This document shows positions 1 to 8,135 of a stretch of 27,801 bases of DNA, piece after piece. A model generated the notes under the pieces. The model was not told the DNA's origin, did no database searches, and was given only the letters and a program-made list of their open reading frames with translations. The stretch's first letter is position 1; the number at the start of each line of letters is the position of its first letter. The DNA is from SKUL01 sp964487545. Lineage in GTDB: Bacteria > Bacteroidota > Bacteroidia > Flavobacteriales_D > SKUL01. Both the position numbers and the translations under genes were made by a program. The stretch lies in NCBI GenBank assembly GCA_964487545.1, contig CAZARI010000039.1:1-27801 (forward strand), in the 5' to 3' direction.

Positions 1-1250
1 TGTCAGTGGTAATAGGCCGCGATGCTAGAAAAAGCGGACAGATGATTGCTCAACTCGTGGGAGCTACGCTGCAAGGGTTGGGAATAGATGTGATTGATTG
101 TGGGTTATCTACAACACCCACAGTAGAAATGATGGTGGTGTTTGAATCTGCCCACGGAGGTATTATTCTAACAGCCAGTCATAATCCGGCCGAATGGAAC
201 GCGCTGAAGTTGCTCAACGAAAAGGGTGAATTTATTTCTGCCGACGACGGAAAAGAATTGCTGCGGTTGGCAGATTCCGGCGAGGTGCAATACGCTGAAG
301 TTACCGAATTGGGCACCTACCGTACAGTTGATAATGCCATTGAACGACACATCGATGCTATTTTGAAACTACCGCTGGTGGATGTAGCAGCCATAAAAAA
401 TGCAGGATTTAGCGTGGCGGTGGATGCCGTGAATAGCACTGGTGGAATTTCAATTTTGCCTTTGCTCGAGAAGTTGGGGGTGAAAAATATTTATCCTCTT
501 TATTGCGAGCCAACCGGCGATTTCCCGCATAATCCAGAGCCTTTGCCCGAACACCTCACCGAAATTTCTGAATTGGTTAAAACCCAAAAAGCGGATGTGG
601 GCATTGTGGTTGATCCGGATGTTGACCGACTCGCGTTAATATCAGAGGATGGAAGCATGTTTGGCGAAGAGTACACCATAGTGGCTATTGCGGACTATGT
701 GCTATCTCACCAGCCTGGAAATACGGTGTCGAACATGTCGTCGTCAAGAGCCCTGCGCGATATAACCGAAAAACACGGCAGAAAATATACAGCTTCGGCC
801 GTGGGTGAGGTAAATGTCGTTGCAGAAATGAAGGCCACCGAAGCCGTAATTGGCGGTGAAGGCAACGGCGGAGTGATTTATCCCGAACTTCACTACGGAC
901 GGGATGCGCTGGTTGGTGTTGCGCTGTTTTTGACTTATTTGGCCAAAAGTGGAAAAACGGTTTCGCAACTCAAACAGAGCTATCCGCAGTACTACATGTC
1001 TAAGAATAAGATAACCATTGAACCGGGCATGGAGGTAGATGAAATTTTGTCGAAGGTTTACGATGACTACCAATCATTTAATCCTTCTTATATCGACGGG
1101 GTGAAGATTGATTTTGAAGATGGCTGGGTTCACCTGCGAAAATCCAACACCGAACCCATTATCCGAATCTACAGCGAAGGGCCTTCACCGCAGCGGGCCG
1201 CAGCATTGGCCAATGAAGTAATCGAAAGAATTAAGCAAATTATTGGGTAA
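1..1250 (+). CDS. glmM: Phosphoglucosamine mutase, 5'-truncated by the window edge
   Basis: Alpha-D-phosphohexomutase family enzyme that interconverts glucosamine-6-phosphate and glucosamine-1-phosphate on the cytoplasmic route to UDP-GlcNAc. The frame is open to the window edge, and the first visible conserved segment (VVIGRDARKSG, from base 6) normally lies about 40-50 residues into the protein, so the true start is outside. Visible motifs are the phosphoserine loop TASHNP (bases about 172-189), the metal loop DPDVDR (about 613-630), the sugar loop GGEGNGG and the C-terminal phosphate loop RKSNTEPIIRI. The choice of GlmM over another phosphohexomutase rests on the overall resemblance to Bacteroidota GlmM sequences; substrate specificity cannot be proved from motifs. 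A second, different family member lies at 17343-18767. The cysteine desulfurase follows 31 nt downstream. Confidence 0.88.
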   Translation, partial: SVVIGRDARKSGQMIAQLVGATLQGLGIDVIDCGLSTTPTVEMMVVFESAHGGIILTASHNPAEWNALKLLNEKGEFISADDGKELLRLADSGEVQYAEVTELGTYRTVDNAIERHIDAILKLPLVDVAAIKNAGFSVAVDAVNSTGGISILPLLEKLGVKNIYPLYCEPTGDFPHNPEPLPEHLTEISELVKTQKADVGIVVDPDVDRLALISEDGSMFGEEYTIVAIADYVLSHQPGNTVSNMSSSRALRDITEKHGRKYTASAVGEVNVVAEMKATEAVIGGEGNGGVIYPELHYGRDALVGVALFLTYLAKSGKTVSQLKQSYPQYYMSKNKITIEPGMEVDEILSKVYDDYQSFNPSYIDGVKIDFEDGWVHLRKSNTEPIIRIYSEGPSPQRAAALANEVIERIKQIIG

Positions 1251-1255
1251 TTTTG
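1248..1255 (+). promoter_or_regulatory. Possible -7 element (TAATTTTG) before the cysteine desulfurase
   Basis: Matches the Bacteroidota -7 consensus TAnnTTTG and overlaps the glmM stop codon, 26 nt before the desulfurase ATG. No TTTG is visible at the -33 spacing, so read-through from glmM is equally possible. Confidence 0.3.
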
Positions 1256-1281
1256 TATCCGTCCCACTAAAGCAAATAGTT

Positions 1282-2424
1282 ATGAAGGTTTATTTGGATA
1301 ACGCTGCCACTACACCGCTTGATAAAGAGGTGCTCGCTGCCATGTTGCCCTATCTGGAGCATGAGTTTGGAAATCCCTCATCTTCACATCAATATGGTCG
1401 CCGCGCCAGAGCTGGAATCGAAATGGTGCGACGCGCTATCGCAAAACGAATCAACTGCTCTCCTGGTGAGATTATTTTCACATCGGGTGGTACTGAGGCA
1501 GATAACCTGGCCATCTACTGTGGGATTTTCGATAAAGGTATCAAGCACTTTATTAGCTCTCGCGCTGAACACAAAGCCGTGTTGAGTACACTGGAGCGCT
1601 ATGCCGAGTTGAACATGATTCGTGTTTCCTACGTCGATCTGGATGAAAACGGCCACGTCAAGCTCGACCAATTGGAAGCTTTGTTGAATAATGCGGGTGA
1701 GCGCTGTTTTGTTTCATTAATGCATGCCAATAACGAAATCGGCAACCTGACGGACATCGTAGCCGTGGGGGAAATTTGCAGAAAGTACAACGCGCTGTTT
1801 CATTCAGATACGGTGCAGACCATGGCGCATTTTCCGTTTAATCTTCAAGATTTACCGGTTGACTTTGTCACCGCATCAGCACATAAGTTTCACGGTCCCA
1901 AGGGTGTTGGGTTTTTGTATGCACGCAATGCCGACAACATCAAATCGATGATTGTGGGCGGTGGTCAGGAAAGGAATCACCGTGGAGGCACCGAAAACCT
2001 GTACGGCATTATCGGGCTTGGAAAAGCATTCGAGATTGCCACTGATGGAATGCAAGATCACCGAAATCATATTCAAAACCTGCGACGCCGACTAAAAGAG
2101 AAACTTGAAATTTCGGTAACGGGTATTGATTTCAATGGCTGTCAAAATAGCGCTTTATACACCGTGCTCAATGCCCGCTTTCCGGATTGTAGCAATGCCG
2201 AAATGTTTTTGTTTATGCTTGATATCGAAGGGGTGGCCGTTTCGGGCGGAAGTGCTTGCAACAGTGGCGCTACAACAGGCTCGCACGTATTGCAGGCAGT
2301 TTATGGCCAGATGAAAAACACCAGCATCCGATTCAGCATCAGCCGGATGAATACCATTGAAGAAATTGATTTTGTGGCAGAAAAAGTGAAACAGCTTTGC
2401 CCGGTGCCGGTAATTGCGGACTAA
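1282..2424 (+). CDS. Cysteine desulfurase, NifS/IscS type
   Basis: PLP-dependent enzyme that takes sulfur from L-cysteine as an enzyme-bound persulfide for Fe-S clusters and other thio-cofactors. I chose the ATG at 1282 (380 aa), which gives the family's usual N-terminus MKVYLDNAATTP; the open frame reaches back to 1243, inside glmM, but that extension does not resemble the family. Visible features are the PLP-binding TSGGTEADN (residues about 68-76), AEHKAV with H97, HANNEIG (about 148-154), the Schiff-base lysine in SAHKFHG (K202) and the catalytic cysteine in GGSACNSG (C326). The segment after the cysteine is short, as in group I or short-loop enzymes. No iscU, sufBCD or other Fe-S gene is adjacent, so the IscS, NifS or SufS assignment stays open. 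Confidence 0.92.
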   Translation: MKVYLDNAATTPLDKEVLAAMLPYLEHEFGNPSSSHQYGRRARAGIEMVRRAIAKRINCSPGEIIFTSGGTEADNLAIYCGIFDKGIKHFISSRAEHKAVLSTLERYAELNMIRVSYVDLDENGHVKLDQLEALLNNAGERCFVSLMHANNEIGNLTDIVAVGEICRKYNALFHSDTVQTMAHFPFNLQDLPVDFVTASAHKFHGPKGVGFLYARNADNIKSMIVGGGQERNHRGGTENLYGIIGLGKAFEIATDGMQDHRNHIQNLRRRLKEKLEISVTGIDFNGCQNSALYTVLNARFPDCSNAEMFLFMLDIEGVAVSGGSACNSGATTGSHVLQAVYGQMKNTSIRFSISRMNTIEEIDFVAEKVKQLCPVPVIAD

Positions 2425-2431
2425 AGATCAC

Positions 2432-3913
2432 TTACTTGTCGCGCTCAGAAATTTTCTCTTTGTTTTCTGAGTCGATGGATGAGTCCGCGGAATTGCGTTC
2501 AGCATCATTGCGGTTGTAGCCAAACAAATGATTGCTTTTGATGATGGTGTCCACAAAGTCGGGAACCATTTTTTCCCAATTGGGTTTGCTTTCGCGAATC
2601 ATCTTCAGCACCTCGCGCGAGTTGATGTGCAACACCGATTCGTCGTAATCTTCAATATCAACAATGCGCCCGTTGGATACCAAATAGTCGTACAACGGCT
2701 TGAGGCGCGGGTGCACCGGAAAGTTTTTGGAAGTAATCAGTTCAGAATTTTCGCTTTGCCGTCGCGGATAGAGGTAAATTTTTAAGTCGCGCATAAACAG
2801 GATACCAAAGGCTTCGAGGATCCCACCTTTAAGTTTGCGGTAGTATTTTTCGTTGAACAGCTCAATCATGTTGTCAACTCCCATAATCAAGCCCATGCGG
2901 CTTTTGGTGTGATTCGAGAAGTAATCTACCAGCTTGTAGTATTCCTGATAATTGCTGATTAACACAGTTTGACCCAATGTGCACAGTATATCTGCACGGT
3001 CGATAAAATCTTGCTCGTCAATTTCTCCATCTGCCGAAAGGTTGTTGAGTGTAATTTCGAACAACACCTGCAGGTTTTCTTTTTCTACTTTGTATTCGGT
3101 GATGAACTTGTTGTGACCCTTTAGAATCATGTCGAAATTCACCTTGGTCACCGGTCTAAAGCTTCCGCGAATGGTTAGGATATTCTTTTTATACAATACA
3201 TCGGCTGCCTGCATATTGGTGCGGTCAGGATTGAAAATCACCGCGTCGGTCATGCCGTTTTTAACCAATTGCAGACTGAGAATCCGGTTGTCCACATTGG
3301 CAAAATCGGGTCCGTCCATCTGCACCATATCAATTTCTACCTGATCCCGAGTTAGGTTATCGTACAGCGACTTCAGCAGTTCTTTACTGTCGTTGTGGTA
3401 AAAATTGCAGGCATAAAGCAAATTCACACCCAACACCCCGATGGTTTCCTGTTGCAGGCTGGTTTCGTTTTCGTGCAGCCTCACGTGAATCACAACAGCG
3501 TTGGGTTCGCGGTCGGGAGCAACCTGAAATTTGAGCCCCATCCAGCCGTGACCTTTGTTTTTCTTGCGAAAATCGATTGTGGCCATCGTGTTGGCGTAGG
3601 CAAAGAAGCGTTTATTCTGGTGGTTATCGCGGTCAAGACGCTCCAGAATAAGGTTGTATTCGTGGTCGAGCATGGTGCGAACCCGCGATTCGCAAACATA
3701 TCTACCCAGGGGTTCGCGACCGTAAATGGCGTCGCTGAAGTCTTTGTCGTAGGCTGACATGGTTTTGGCAATGGTGCCCGAAGCGCCGCCAGCCCTAAAA
3801 AAATGCCGGACTACTTCCTGTCCGGCTCCAATTTCAGCAAATGTTCCATAGAGGTCGGGGTCAAGATTTATCCGTAAGGCTTTCTGTTTCGGCGATAAAA
3901 TAACTCTCTCCAC
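2432..3913 (-). CDS. Conserved Bacteroidota protein of unknown function (493 aa)
   Basis: I recognise this as a highly conserved Bacteroidota protein but know of no established function. Automated pipelines have given relatives labels such as TonB-dependent receptor or nicotinate-nucleotide adenylyltransferase; nothing here supports either. There is no signal peptide, beta-barrel character or TonB plug, and no nucleotidyltransferase HxGH motif. The protein looks soluble and cytoplasmic. The most distinctive stretch is N-terminal (GTFAEIGAGQEV, then GGASGTIAKTMSAYD, residues about 24-57). The last ~25 residues are highly charged and probably disordered. The start is GTG at 3913; no ATG gives a better N-terminus. 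It has its own strong promoter, is divergent from the metallo-hydrolase, and meets the cysteine desulfurase tail-to-tail with a 7-nt gap. Confidence 0.85.
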   Translation of the reverse strand: MERVILSPKQKALRINLDPDLYGTFAEIGAGQEVVRHFFRAGGASGTIAKTMSAYDKDFSDAIYGREPLGRYVCESRVRTMLDHEYNLILERLDRDNHQNKRFFAYANTMATIDFRKKNKGHGWMGLKFQVAPDREPNAVVIHVRLHENETSLQQETIGVLGVNLLYACNFYHNDSKELLKSLYDNLTRDQVEIDMVQMDGPDFANVDNRILSLQLVKNGMTDAVIFNPDRTNMQAADVLYKKNILTIRGSFRPVTKVNFDMILKGHNKFITEYKVEKENLQVLFEITLNNLSADGEIDEQDFIDRADILCTLGQTVLISNYQEYYKLVDYFSNHTKSRMGLIMGVDNMIELFNEKYYRKLKGGILEAFGILFMRDLKIYLYPRRQSENSELITSKNFPVHPRLKPLYDYLVSNGRIVDIEDYDESVLHINSREVLKMIRESKPNWEKMVPDFVDTIIKSNHLFGYNRNDAERNSADSSIDSENKEKISERDK

Positions 3914-3934
3914 GTTGAATTTCTTTGCTTATCG

Positions 3935-3964
3935 CAAAGTTAAGGTGTTAAATTCAATATCAAA
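3935..3964 (-). promoter_or_regulatory. Bacteroidota promoter for the 493-aa unknown gene
   Basis: On the minus strand it reads TTTG (3964-3961), 18 nt, then TAACTTTG (3942-3935), matching TTTG/TAnnTTTG. The -7 element ends 21 nt before the GTG start at 3913. A short inverted repeat, CTTTGC/GCAAAG (3923-3928 and 3934-3939), overlaps the -7 element. Confidence 0.7.
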
Positions 3965-3975
3965 TTATTTAGCTC

Positions 3976-3983
3976 TAAATTTG
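3976..3983 (+). promoter_or_regulatory. Possible -7 element (TAAATTTG) for the PhnP-like hydrolase
   Basis: Full match to TAnnTTTG, 35 nt before the GTG at 4019, but there is no convincing TTTG at the -33 spacing. It lies back to back with the promoter at 3935-3964. Confidence 0.4.
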
Positions 3984-4018
3984 GAATCAAACCGAAGTGC
4001 TAAAGCCAAAACAATCCA

Positions 4019-4786
4019 GTGAAAGTTATTTTTACAGGTACCGGAACGTCACAGGGAATTCCCGTTATCGGGTGCAGGTGTCAAGTGTGTACTTCCAATA
4101 GCCCTAAAGACAACCGATTAAGAACCTCGGCCTATGTAGAGTTGAACAACGGTTTTAAAATTTCTATCGATAGTGGTCCAGATTTCAGACAACAGATGCT
4201 GCGCGCCGGGATTACAGAATTGCACGGAATATTGTTTACCCACGAACACAAAGATCATATTGCAGGGATGGATGACGTTCGATCGTTTAACTTTTTAATG
4301 CGCCGCGATGTTGATATTATGGCCTCAACTGCGGTAGAAAAAGCTTTGCGACGAGAGTTTCATTATGTGTTTGATGACAATCCCTATCCCGGAATTCCAA
4401 CGATCAATTTGATCTCGATAGATGACCAGCCTTTTGAATATGCCGGTCAACGCATTGTTCCGATTCGGGTGATGCACCACAAAATGCCGGTCTTAGGGTT
4501 TCGCATCAATGATTTCACCTATATCACCGACGCCAAGTTTATTTCGGAAGAGGAGAAGGAAAAGATTAAAAACAGCCGGGTGTTGGTATTGAATGCACTT
4601 CGAAAAGAGCCGCACCTCTCGCATTTTAACCTTCAGGAAGCACTCGATTTGGTAGCAGAACTGAAACCCGAAAGGGCTTATTTCACCCACATTTCTCACC
4701 TGATGGGAACGCACGCAGAAGTTTCTGCCCAATTGCCGCCAAACGTTGAGTTGGCTTACGATGGTTTAACCCTTGAACTGGATTAG
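4019..4786 (+). CDS. PhnP-like metallo-beta-lactamase-fold hydrolase
   Basis: Metallo-beta-lactamase-fold enzyme of 255 aa, close in layout to PhnP and related phosphodiesterases. The N-terminus MKVIFTGTGTSQGIP is the family's usual start, which fixes the GTG at 4019. Residues GCRCQVC (C19, C21, C24) match the extra structural zinc site of PhnP-like proteins, and THEHKDH (H75, H77, D79, H80) is the HxHxDH metal motif. Later histidines include VMHHK and HISHLMGTH. PhnP hydrolyses cyclic phosphodiesters in phosphonate breakdown, but no phn gene is nearby, so the substrate here is unknown. The stop codon is separated by one base from that of the convergent dihydroorotase-like gene. Confidence 0.85.
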   Translation: MKVIFTGTGTSQGIPVIGCRCQVCTSNSPKDNRLRTSAYVELNNGFKISIDSGPDFRQQMLRAGITELHGILFTHEHKDHIAGMDDVRSFNFLMRRDVDIMASTAVEKALRREFHYVFDDNPYPGIPTINLISIDDQPFEYAGQRIVPIRVMHHKMPVLGFRINDFTYITDAKFISEEEKEKIKNSRVLVLNALRKEPHLSHFNLQEALDLVAELKPERAYFTHISHLMGTHAEVSAQLPPNVELAYDGLTLELD

Positions 4787-4787
4787 G

Positions 4788-6050
4788 TTAACATTTTTCC
4801 AAGCGGTTGTGGCGATATACAGCCAGTGCTTTTCCGGTCAATTGTGTCCCAATAAATGGCGTGTTATCCGACTTGGAGTGAATTTCTTCTTTGGTAAGGA
4901 TCCATTTGTGGTCGGGATCAAAGAAGGTTAGGTTGGCCTCATTTTCCGGAGTGATGTGCCCAACCGATTTATCGATTATTTTTCGCGGACCAACAGATAG
5001 TTTGGAAATGAGTTGCGTTAAATCCAATTTATTATTCAAACCGGTTCGGGCTACTCCAAAACAGGTTTGCAATCCGATGATCCCAAAAGCGGCCCGCTCA
5101 AATTCCACATTCTTTTGTTCTACGTCTTCGGGGGTGTGATCCGAGCAAATCGCGTCGATGGTACCGTCTTTTAGTCCTTCTATCAGCGCCTCACGGTGTT
5201 CATTGTCGCGCAGCGGTGGCAGCACTTTCTTGTTGGTGTCGTAGTCGTCGAGACGCTCGTCTGTCAGCAAGAGATGGTGGGCATAAATGTCGCACGTTAC
5301 CTGAATGCCTTTTGCTTTGGCTTTTCTGATTAGCTGCACAGCTCCTTTCGAAGAAATTCCCGTAAAGTGAATCGGAGCCTGATTGTATTCGCTTAACGCA
5401 AGATCACGTGTAATCATCAGCTCTTCAGACAATGCCGGCAAACCTTTTAAACCGAGAAAGGTGCTCACTGATCCTTCGTGAATCTGGCCTCCTTCTGCCA
5501 ATGATTTTTCGTGTGGAAAAGAGATGATCAAGCCATTGAAATTTTTGCTGTAGAGCAGGGCAGTGCTGAGCAAGGAAGCATTTACAACAGGATACTTGTC
5601 GTCTGTAAAAGCCACCGCGCCCGCCACGCTCATGTCGTACATTTCGGCCAGTTGCTGCCCTTTTCGTCCTTCGCTAATCGTGCCGTATGGAAAAAGCTCA
5701 GTGATCGCGCCCCGCGATTTGTTGCGCACATATTCAATTTGCGATTTTGAACTCAGCGCCGGCTGGGTGGCCGGAACCAAACCAACACCGGTAAAGCCTC
5801 CACTACGTGCTGCGGCCAAACCCGAGCAAATGTCTTCTTTGTGTTCAAATCCAGGATCGCAGAAATTGACGCGCAGGTCGAGCCAGCCCGGTGAAACGTG
5901 CAGGTTTTTGGCTTCAAAAACTTCGGCATCTGCATCAAGCTGATCGCCAATTTCCTTGATTTTACCGTCAGCAAGCAGGATGTCCTTTTTTTGCAGATGA
6001 TATGGCCCCGATGGGTCGATAATGGTGGCAGATTTTATGAGCCAGTTCAT
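4788..6050 (-). CDS. Dihydroorotase-like protein lacking the HxH metal motif (probably non-catalytic)
   Basis: Amidohydrolase-family protein of the class I dihydroorotase type, 420 aa. The ATG at 6050 overlaps the upstream BatA-like stop by 4 nt (ATGA); a TTG at 6059 is less likely. The fold is well preserved (GGFTGVGLVPATQP, AFTDD, AHHLLLTDE, CSDHTPE), but the signature DxHxHxR reads DLRVNFCD: both zinc histidines become R60 and N62 and the substrate arginine becomes C64. The later APH is TPE, and the usual HCED-like segment reads SFPHEKSL. Known family context: Pseudomonas has an inactive paralogue (PyrC') needed for aspartate transcarbamoylase assembly. A structural role here is inference. 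An active dihydroorotase would have to be encoded elsewhere; no other pyr gene is in the window. Confidence 0.85.
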   Translation of the reverse strand: MNWLIKSATIIDPSGPYHLQKKDILLADGKIKEIGDQLDADAEVFEAKNLHVSPGWLDLRVNFCDPGFEHKEDICSGLAAARSGGFTGVGLVPATQPALSSKSQIEYVRNKSRGAITELFPYGTISEGRKGQQLAEMYDMSVAGAVAFTDDKYPVVNASLLSTALLYSKNFNGLIISFPHEKSLAEGGQIHEGSVSTFLGLKGLPALSEELMITRDLALSEYNQAPIHFTGISSKGAVQLIRKAKAKGIQVTCDIYAHHLLLTDERLDDYDTNKKVLPPLRDNEHREALIEGLKDGTIDAICSDHTPEDVEQKNVEFERAAFGIIGLQTCFGVARTGLNNKLDLTQLISKLSVGPRKIIDKSVGHITPENEANLTFFDPDHKWILTKEEIHSKSDNTPFIGTQLTGKALAVYRHNRLEKC

Positions 6051-8092
6051 TGTTTCCAAAATTTCAGCAAAAGTGTCTCAACCAATAAAAACAGCAATGC
6101 AACCATTAAAAAAAGTTTCCAGAGTTTTTCGCCTGCCTCCAAACTGATCAAGCTGGCTTCGAGCGCATCGCCAGATTGGTCGAGGATGACATGCGGAATT
6201 CCCCGGTTGTCAAGCGCCAATTTGAGTTGCCCGGCAGTATAATAATGGAGCGCCGACTCACTGCGGGGATAGTTGAACGCTACGCCCAAAACCGGTTCGT
6301 CGTTCAGGTGAATCAAGTAGTTTCCTGCTTTCTCAATCTGATCGTGAATAAATAAATAGCCTTTGCCGTCGATATAACTGAACTCAGGTATCACCTCAAA
6401 ATCGCCGGTCATGTCTGAAATCCGAAATACCTGATCTCCCTGTGGAATGAAATTACCTATACTAATTGCCATGTCATCGCCCAGATCATAGCTGATGGGT
6501 GTCGATGGACGACTGAATTCTGACATTCGCAATACTGAAGCTACAAAAATGGCATGGCGCGCAAAGTTGTTTTTGTCGGTTGACAAAGGCACTGCCGAAA
6601 TATACAGTCGTCCCGATCCATGTGGAACAACACTTAAAAACGGATCGCCGGTGCGCAAAGTCATCAGCGACTGATCTCTTCCTGTTACGTTGCGTGATAA
6701 TTGATAATAACTCAGCGCCGTGGGCAAGTCCATGTTTGAAGGGATGCGGTCGAATAAATTGGAGTAGAAGGGAGCGTCGGTGTCTATTTCATTTACGCGT
6801 GTTTCTGATTCAACTACGCGGGTAAATGCGGGTCCTTGAAAGCGTTGCAGAAAAGCATTCAAATTCTGACCATCAATGGACAGCCCGGGAACGAGAAAGA
6901 CGGAACCGCCATTGCTGATGAATGCTTCGAGCTCGCTTTGCAGGCCGGTGCTCATTTCGTTCAATTCATTGAGCACAATAAAATGTTGACTTTTTAGGCC
7001 GGAGTAGTCAATGCTGCGCTTGTCTGTACTTGAAAAATGGTATTGCGGGTCTTCGTCAAAAATCCTCGAAAAGTAGGAAGTCTCGTCACTGGATGAAGCT
7101 ATTTCAAGAACTTTCAGCACAGAGTCAACCGAAAAAGAAAAATAGTAGCGATCGTCAAAGGTGATGGGATAGTCGTCAATATCAACATACCCCTGCTGAA
7201 TACCTGGTGCATTGTTGTTAAAAAACATTGCAGTGTCGGTTGCGCTTTGTGGGATAATGTGATAAGTGCCAATGGCTGCCTGTGCACCGTTGAGCCGCAT
7301 GTTCATCGGTAAATTTTCCGCTGTTTTTTCTGCGTGATTGCGAATGCGGATGTTGAGTTTTTCCTGTTGGTTTAGATTGTGAAACGGTGTGCTGAACCAA
7401 AGCGAATCGAGGAAAACGTTTTCGGCCGTTTGTATGCCAATGGGCAAAAAGTGAAGCTGCATGGTTGAGTCGGGTTGCAGCGATTCAAAGTCGCACATTT
7501 GCTGCTGAAAATCAGAAATGATATAAATGTCACGATCTGTATTTTGCGCCGAAGCGAGCAGATCGCGTTGACGGTTGATGATCTCGCTCAGTTTCCTCGA
7601 TTGGGGAACGATTTCCACTTCTTCCAGTCGCTCCAAAAAATCTTCCTGTGTAGTAAAGCGCTGGTGATTTCCGGCAAAACTGTGGGTGAGCAACTGAAAA
7701 TTGGCCGTGGCCGGATACGATTTTGCAACTGATCGCGCTTTAGAAAGTGCCTGATGCAACAACGGCCCTTCGGAGTTTTCGGCCTGCATACTAAACGAGT
7801 TATCTACGAAAATGCTGACCGATTTTTCGGATTGTATTTGTGCTGCATTCTCGTGTGGAACGATTGGCTGGGCAAAAGCCATCACCAAAAAAGCCAGCAT
7901 CAGCATCCGCGCTGCCAACACCAGCAAGTGCTTTAGTTTTTGGCTCGATTGCGTTCGTTCGCGCACCTCCCGCAGAAATGCCACATTGGTGAATTTCACC
8001 TTTTTGTAGCGGCGGAAATTAAAGAGGTGAATAATGACGGGAATCGCAAGAGCGATCAGGGCATAAAGAAACTCGGGGTACAGGAATTTCAT
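6047..8092 (-). CDS. BatA-domain / von Willebrand A membrane protein
   Basis: About 681-aa inner-membrane protein. The N-terminus (FLYPEFLYA, then IHLFNFRRYKK) is the BatA or aerotolerance-regulator N-terminal domain, with a first hydrophobic helix at residues about 7-24 and a second at about 55-75. A VWA-like region follows, with MIDAS motif DNSFSM (D97, S99, S101). The middle is probably periplasmic, and a final helix at about 655-675 is followed by a short basic tail. I chose the ATG at 8092 because homologues begin MxFLYPEF; an ATG at 8098 and a TTG at 8101 are also in frame. Known members belong to Bacteroides aerotolerance (Bat) loci, but no other bat gene or MoxR ATPase is here. It is translationally coupled to the degenerate dihydroorotase. 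Exact function unknown. Confidence 0.85.
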   Translation of the reverse strand: MKFLYPEFLYALIALAIPVIIHLFNFRRYKKVKFTNVAFLREVRERTQSSQKLKHLLVLAARMLMLAFLVMAFAQPIVPHENAAQIQSEKSVSIFVDNSFSMQAENSEGPLLHQALSKARSVAKSYPATANFQLLTHSFAGNHQRFTTQEDFLERLEEVEIVPQSRKLSEIINRQRDLLASAQNTDRDIYIISDFQQQMCDFESLQPDSTMQLHFLPIGIQTAENVFLDSLWFSTPFHNLNQQEKLNIRIRNHAEKTAENLPMNMRLNGAQAAIGTYHIIPQSATDTAMFFNNNAPGIQQGYVDIDDYPITFDDRYYFSFSVDSVLKVLEIASSSDETSYFSRIFDEDPQYHFSSTDKRSIDYSGLKSQHFIVLNELNEMSTGLQSELEAFISNGGSVFLVPGLSIDGQNLNAFLQRFQGPAFTRVVESETRVNEIDTDAPFYSNLFDRIPSNMDLPTALSYYQLSRNVTGRDQSLMTLRTGDPFLSVVPHGSGRLYISAVPLSTDKNNFARHAIFVASVLRMSEFSRPSTPISYDLGDDMAISIGNFIPQGDQVFRISDMTGDFEVIPEFSYIDGKGYLFIHDQIEKAGNYLIHLNDEPVLGVAFNYPRSESALHYYTAGQLKLALDNRGIPHVILDQSGDALEASLISLEAGEKLWKLFLMVALLFLLVETLLLKFWKQ

Positions 8093-8098
8093 CAGCAT

Positions 8099-8106
8099 CA
8101 AAGATA
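8099..8106 (-). promoter_or_regulatory. -7 element (TATCTTTG) directly before the BatA-like start
   Basis: Minus-strand TATCTTTG is a perfect TAnnTTTG match and ends 6 nt before the ATG at 8092. If the usual distance holds, transcription would start at about 8094-8096, giving an almost leaderless mRNA. No good -33 TTTG is present. Confidence 0.5.
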
Positions 8107-8135
8107 GAAATTGCTTCGAAAGCTTAACAGGATGT

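Noticed and set aside
1..1250. Duplication link between the two phosphohexomutases (1-1250 and 17343-18767)
   Set aside because: They differ in all four loop motifs outside TASHNP and belong to separate subfamilies; having both is normal.
2432..3913. TonB-dependent receptor or nicotinate-nucleotide adenylyltransferase label for the 493-aa protein
   Set aside because: No signal peptide, plug or barrel pattern and no HxGH nucleotidyltransferase motif.
3923..3939. CTTTGC/GCAAAG inverted repeat as a repressor operator
   Set aside because: One arm is largely the -7 element itself, so the symmetry may be incidental. There is no second copy in the window to support a regulator site.
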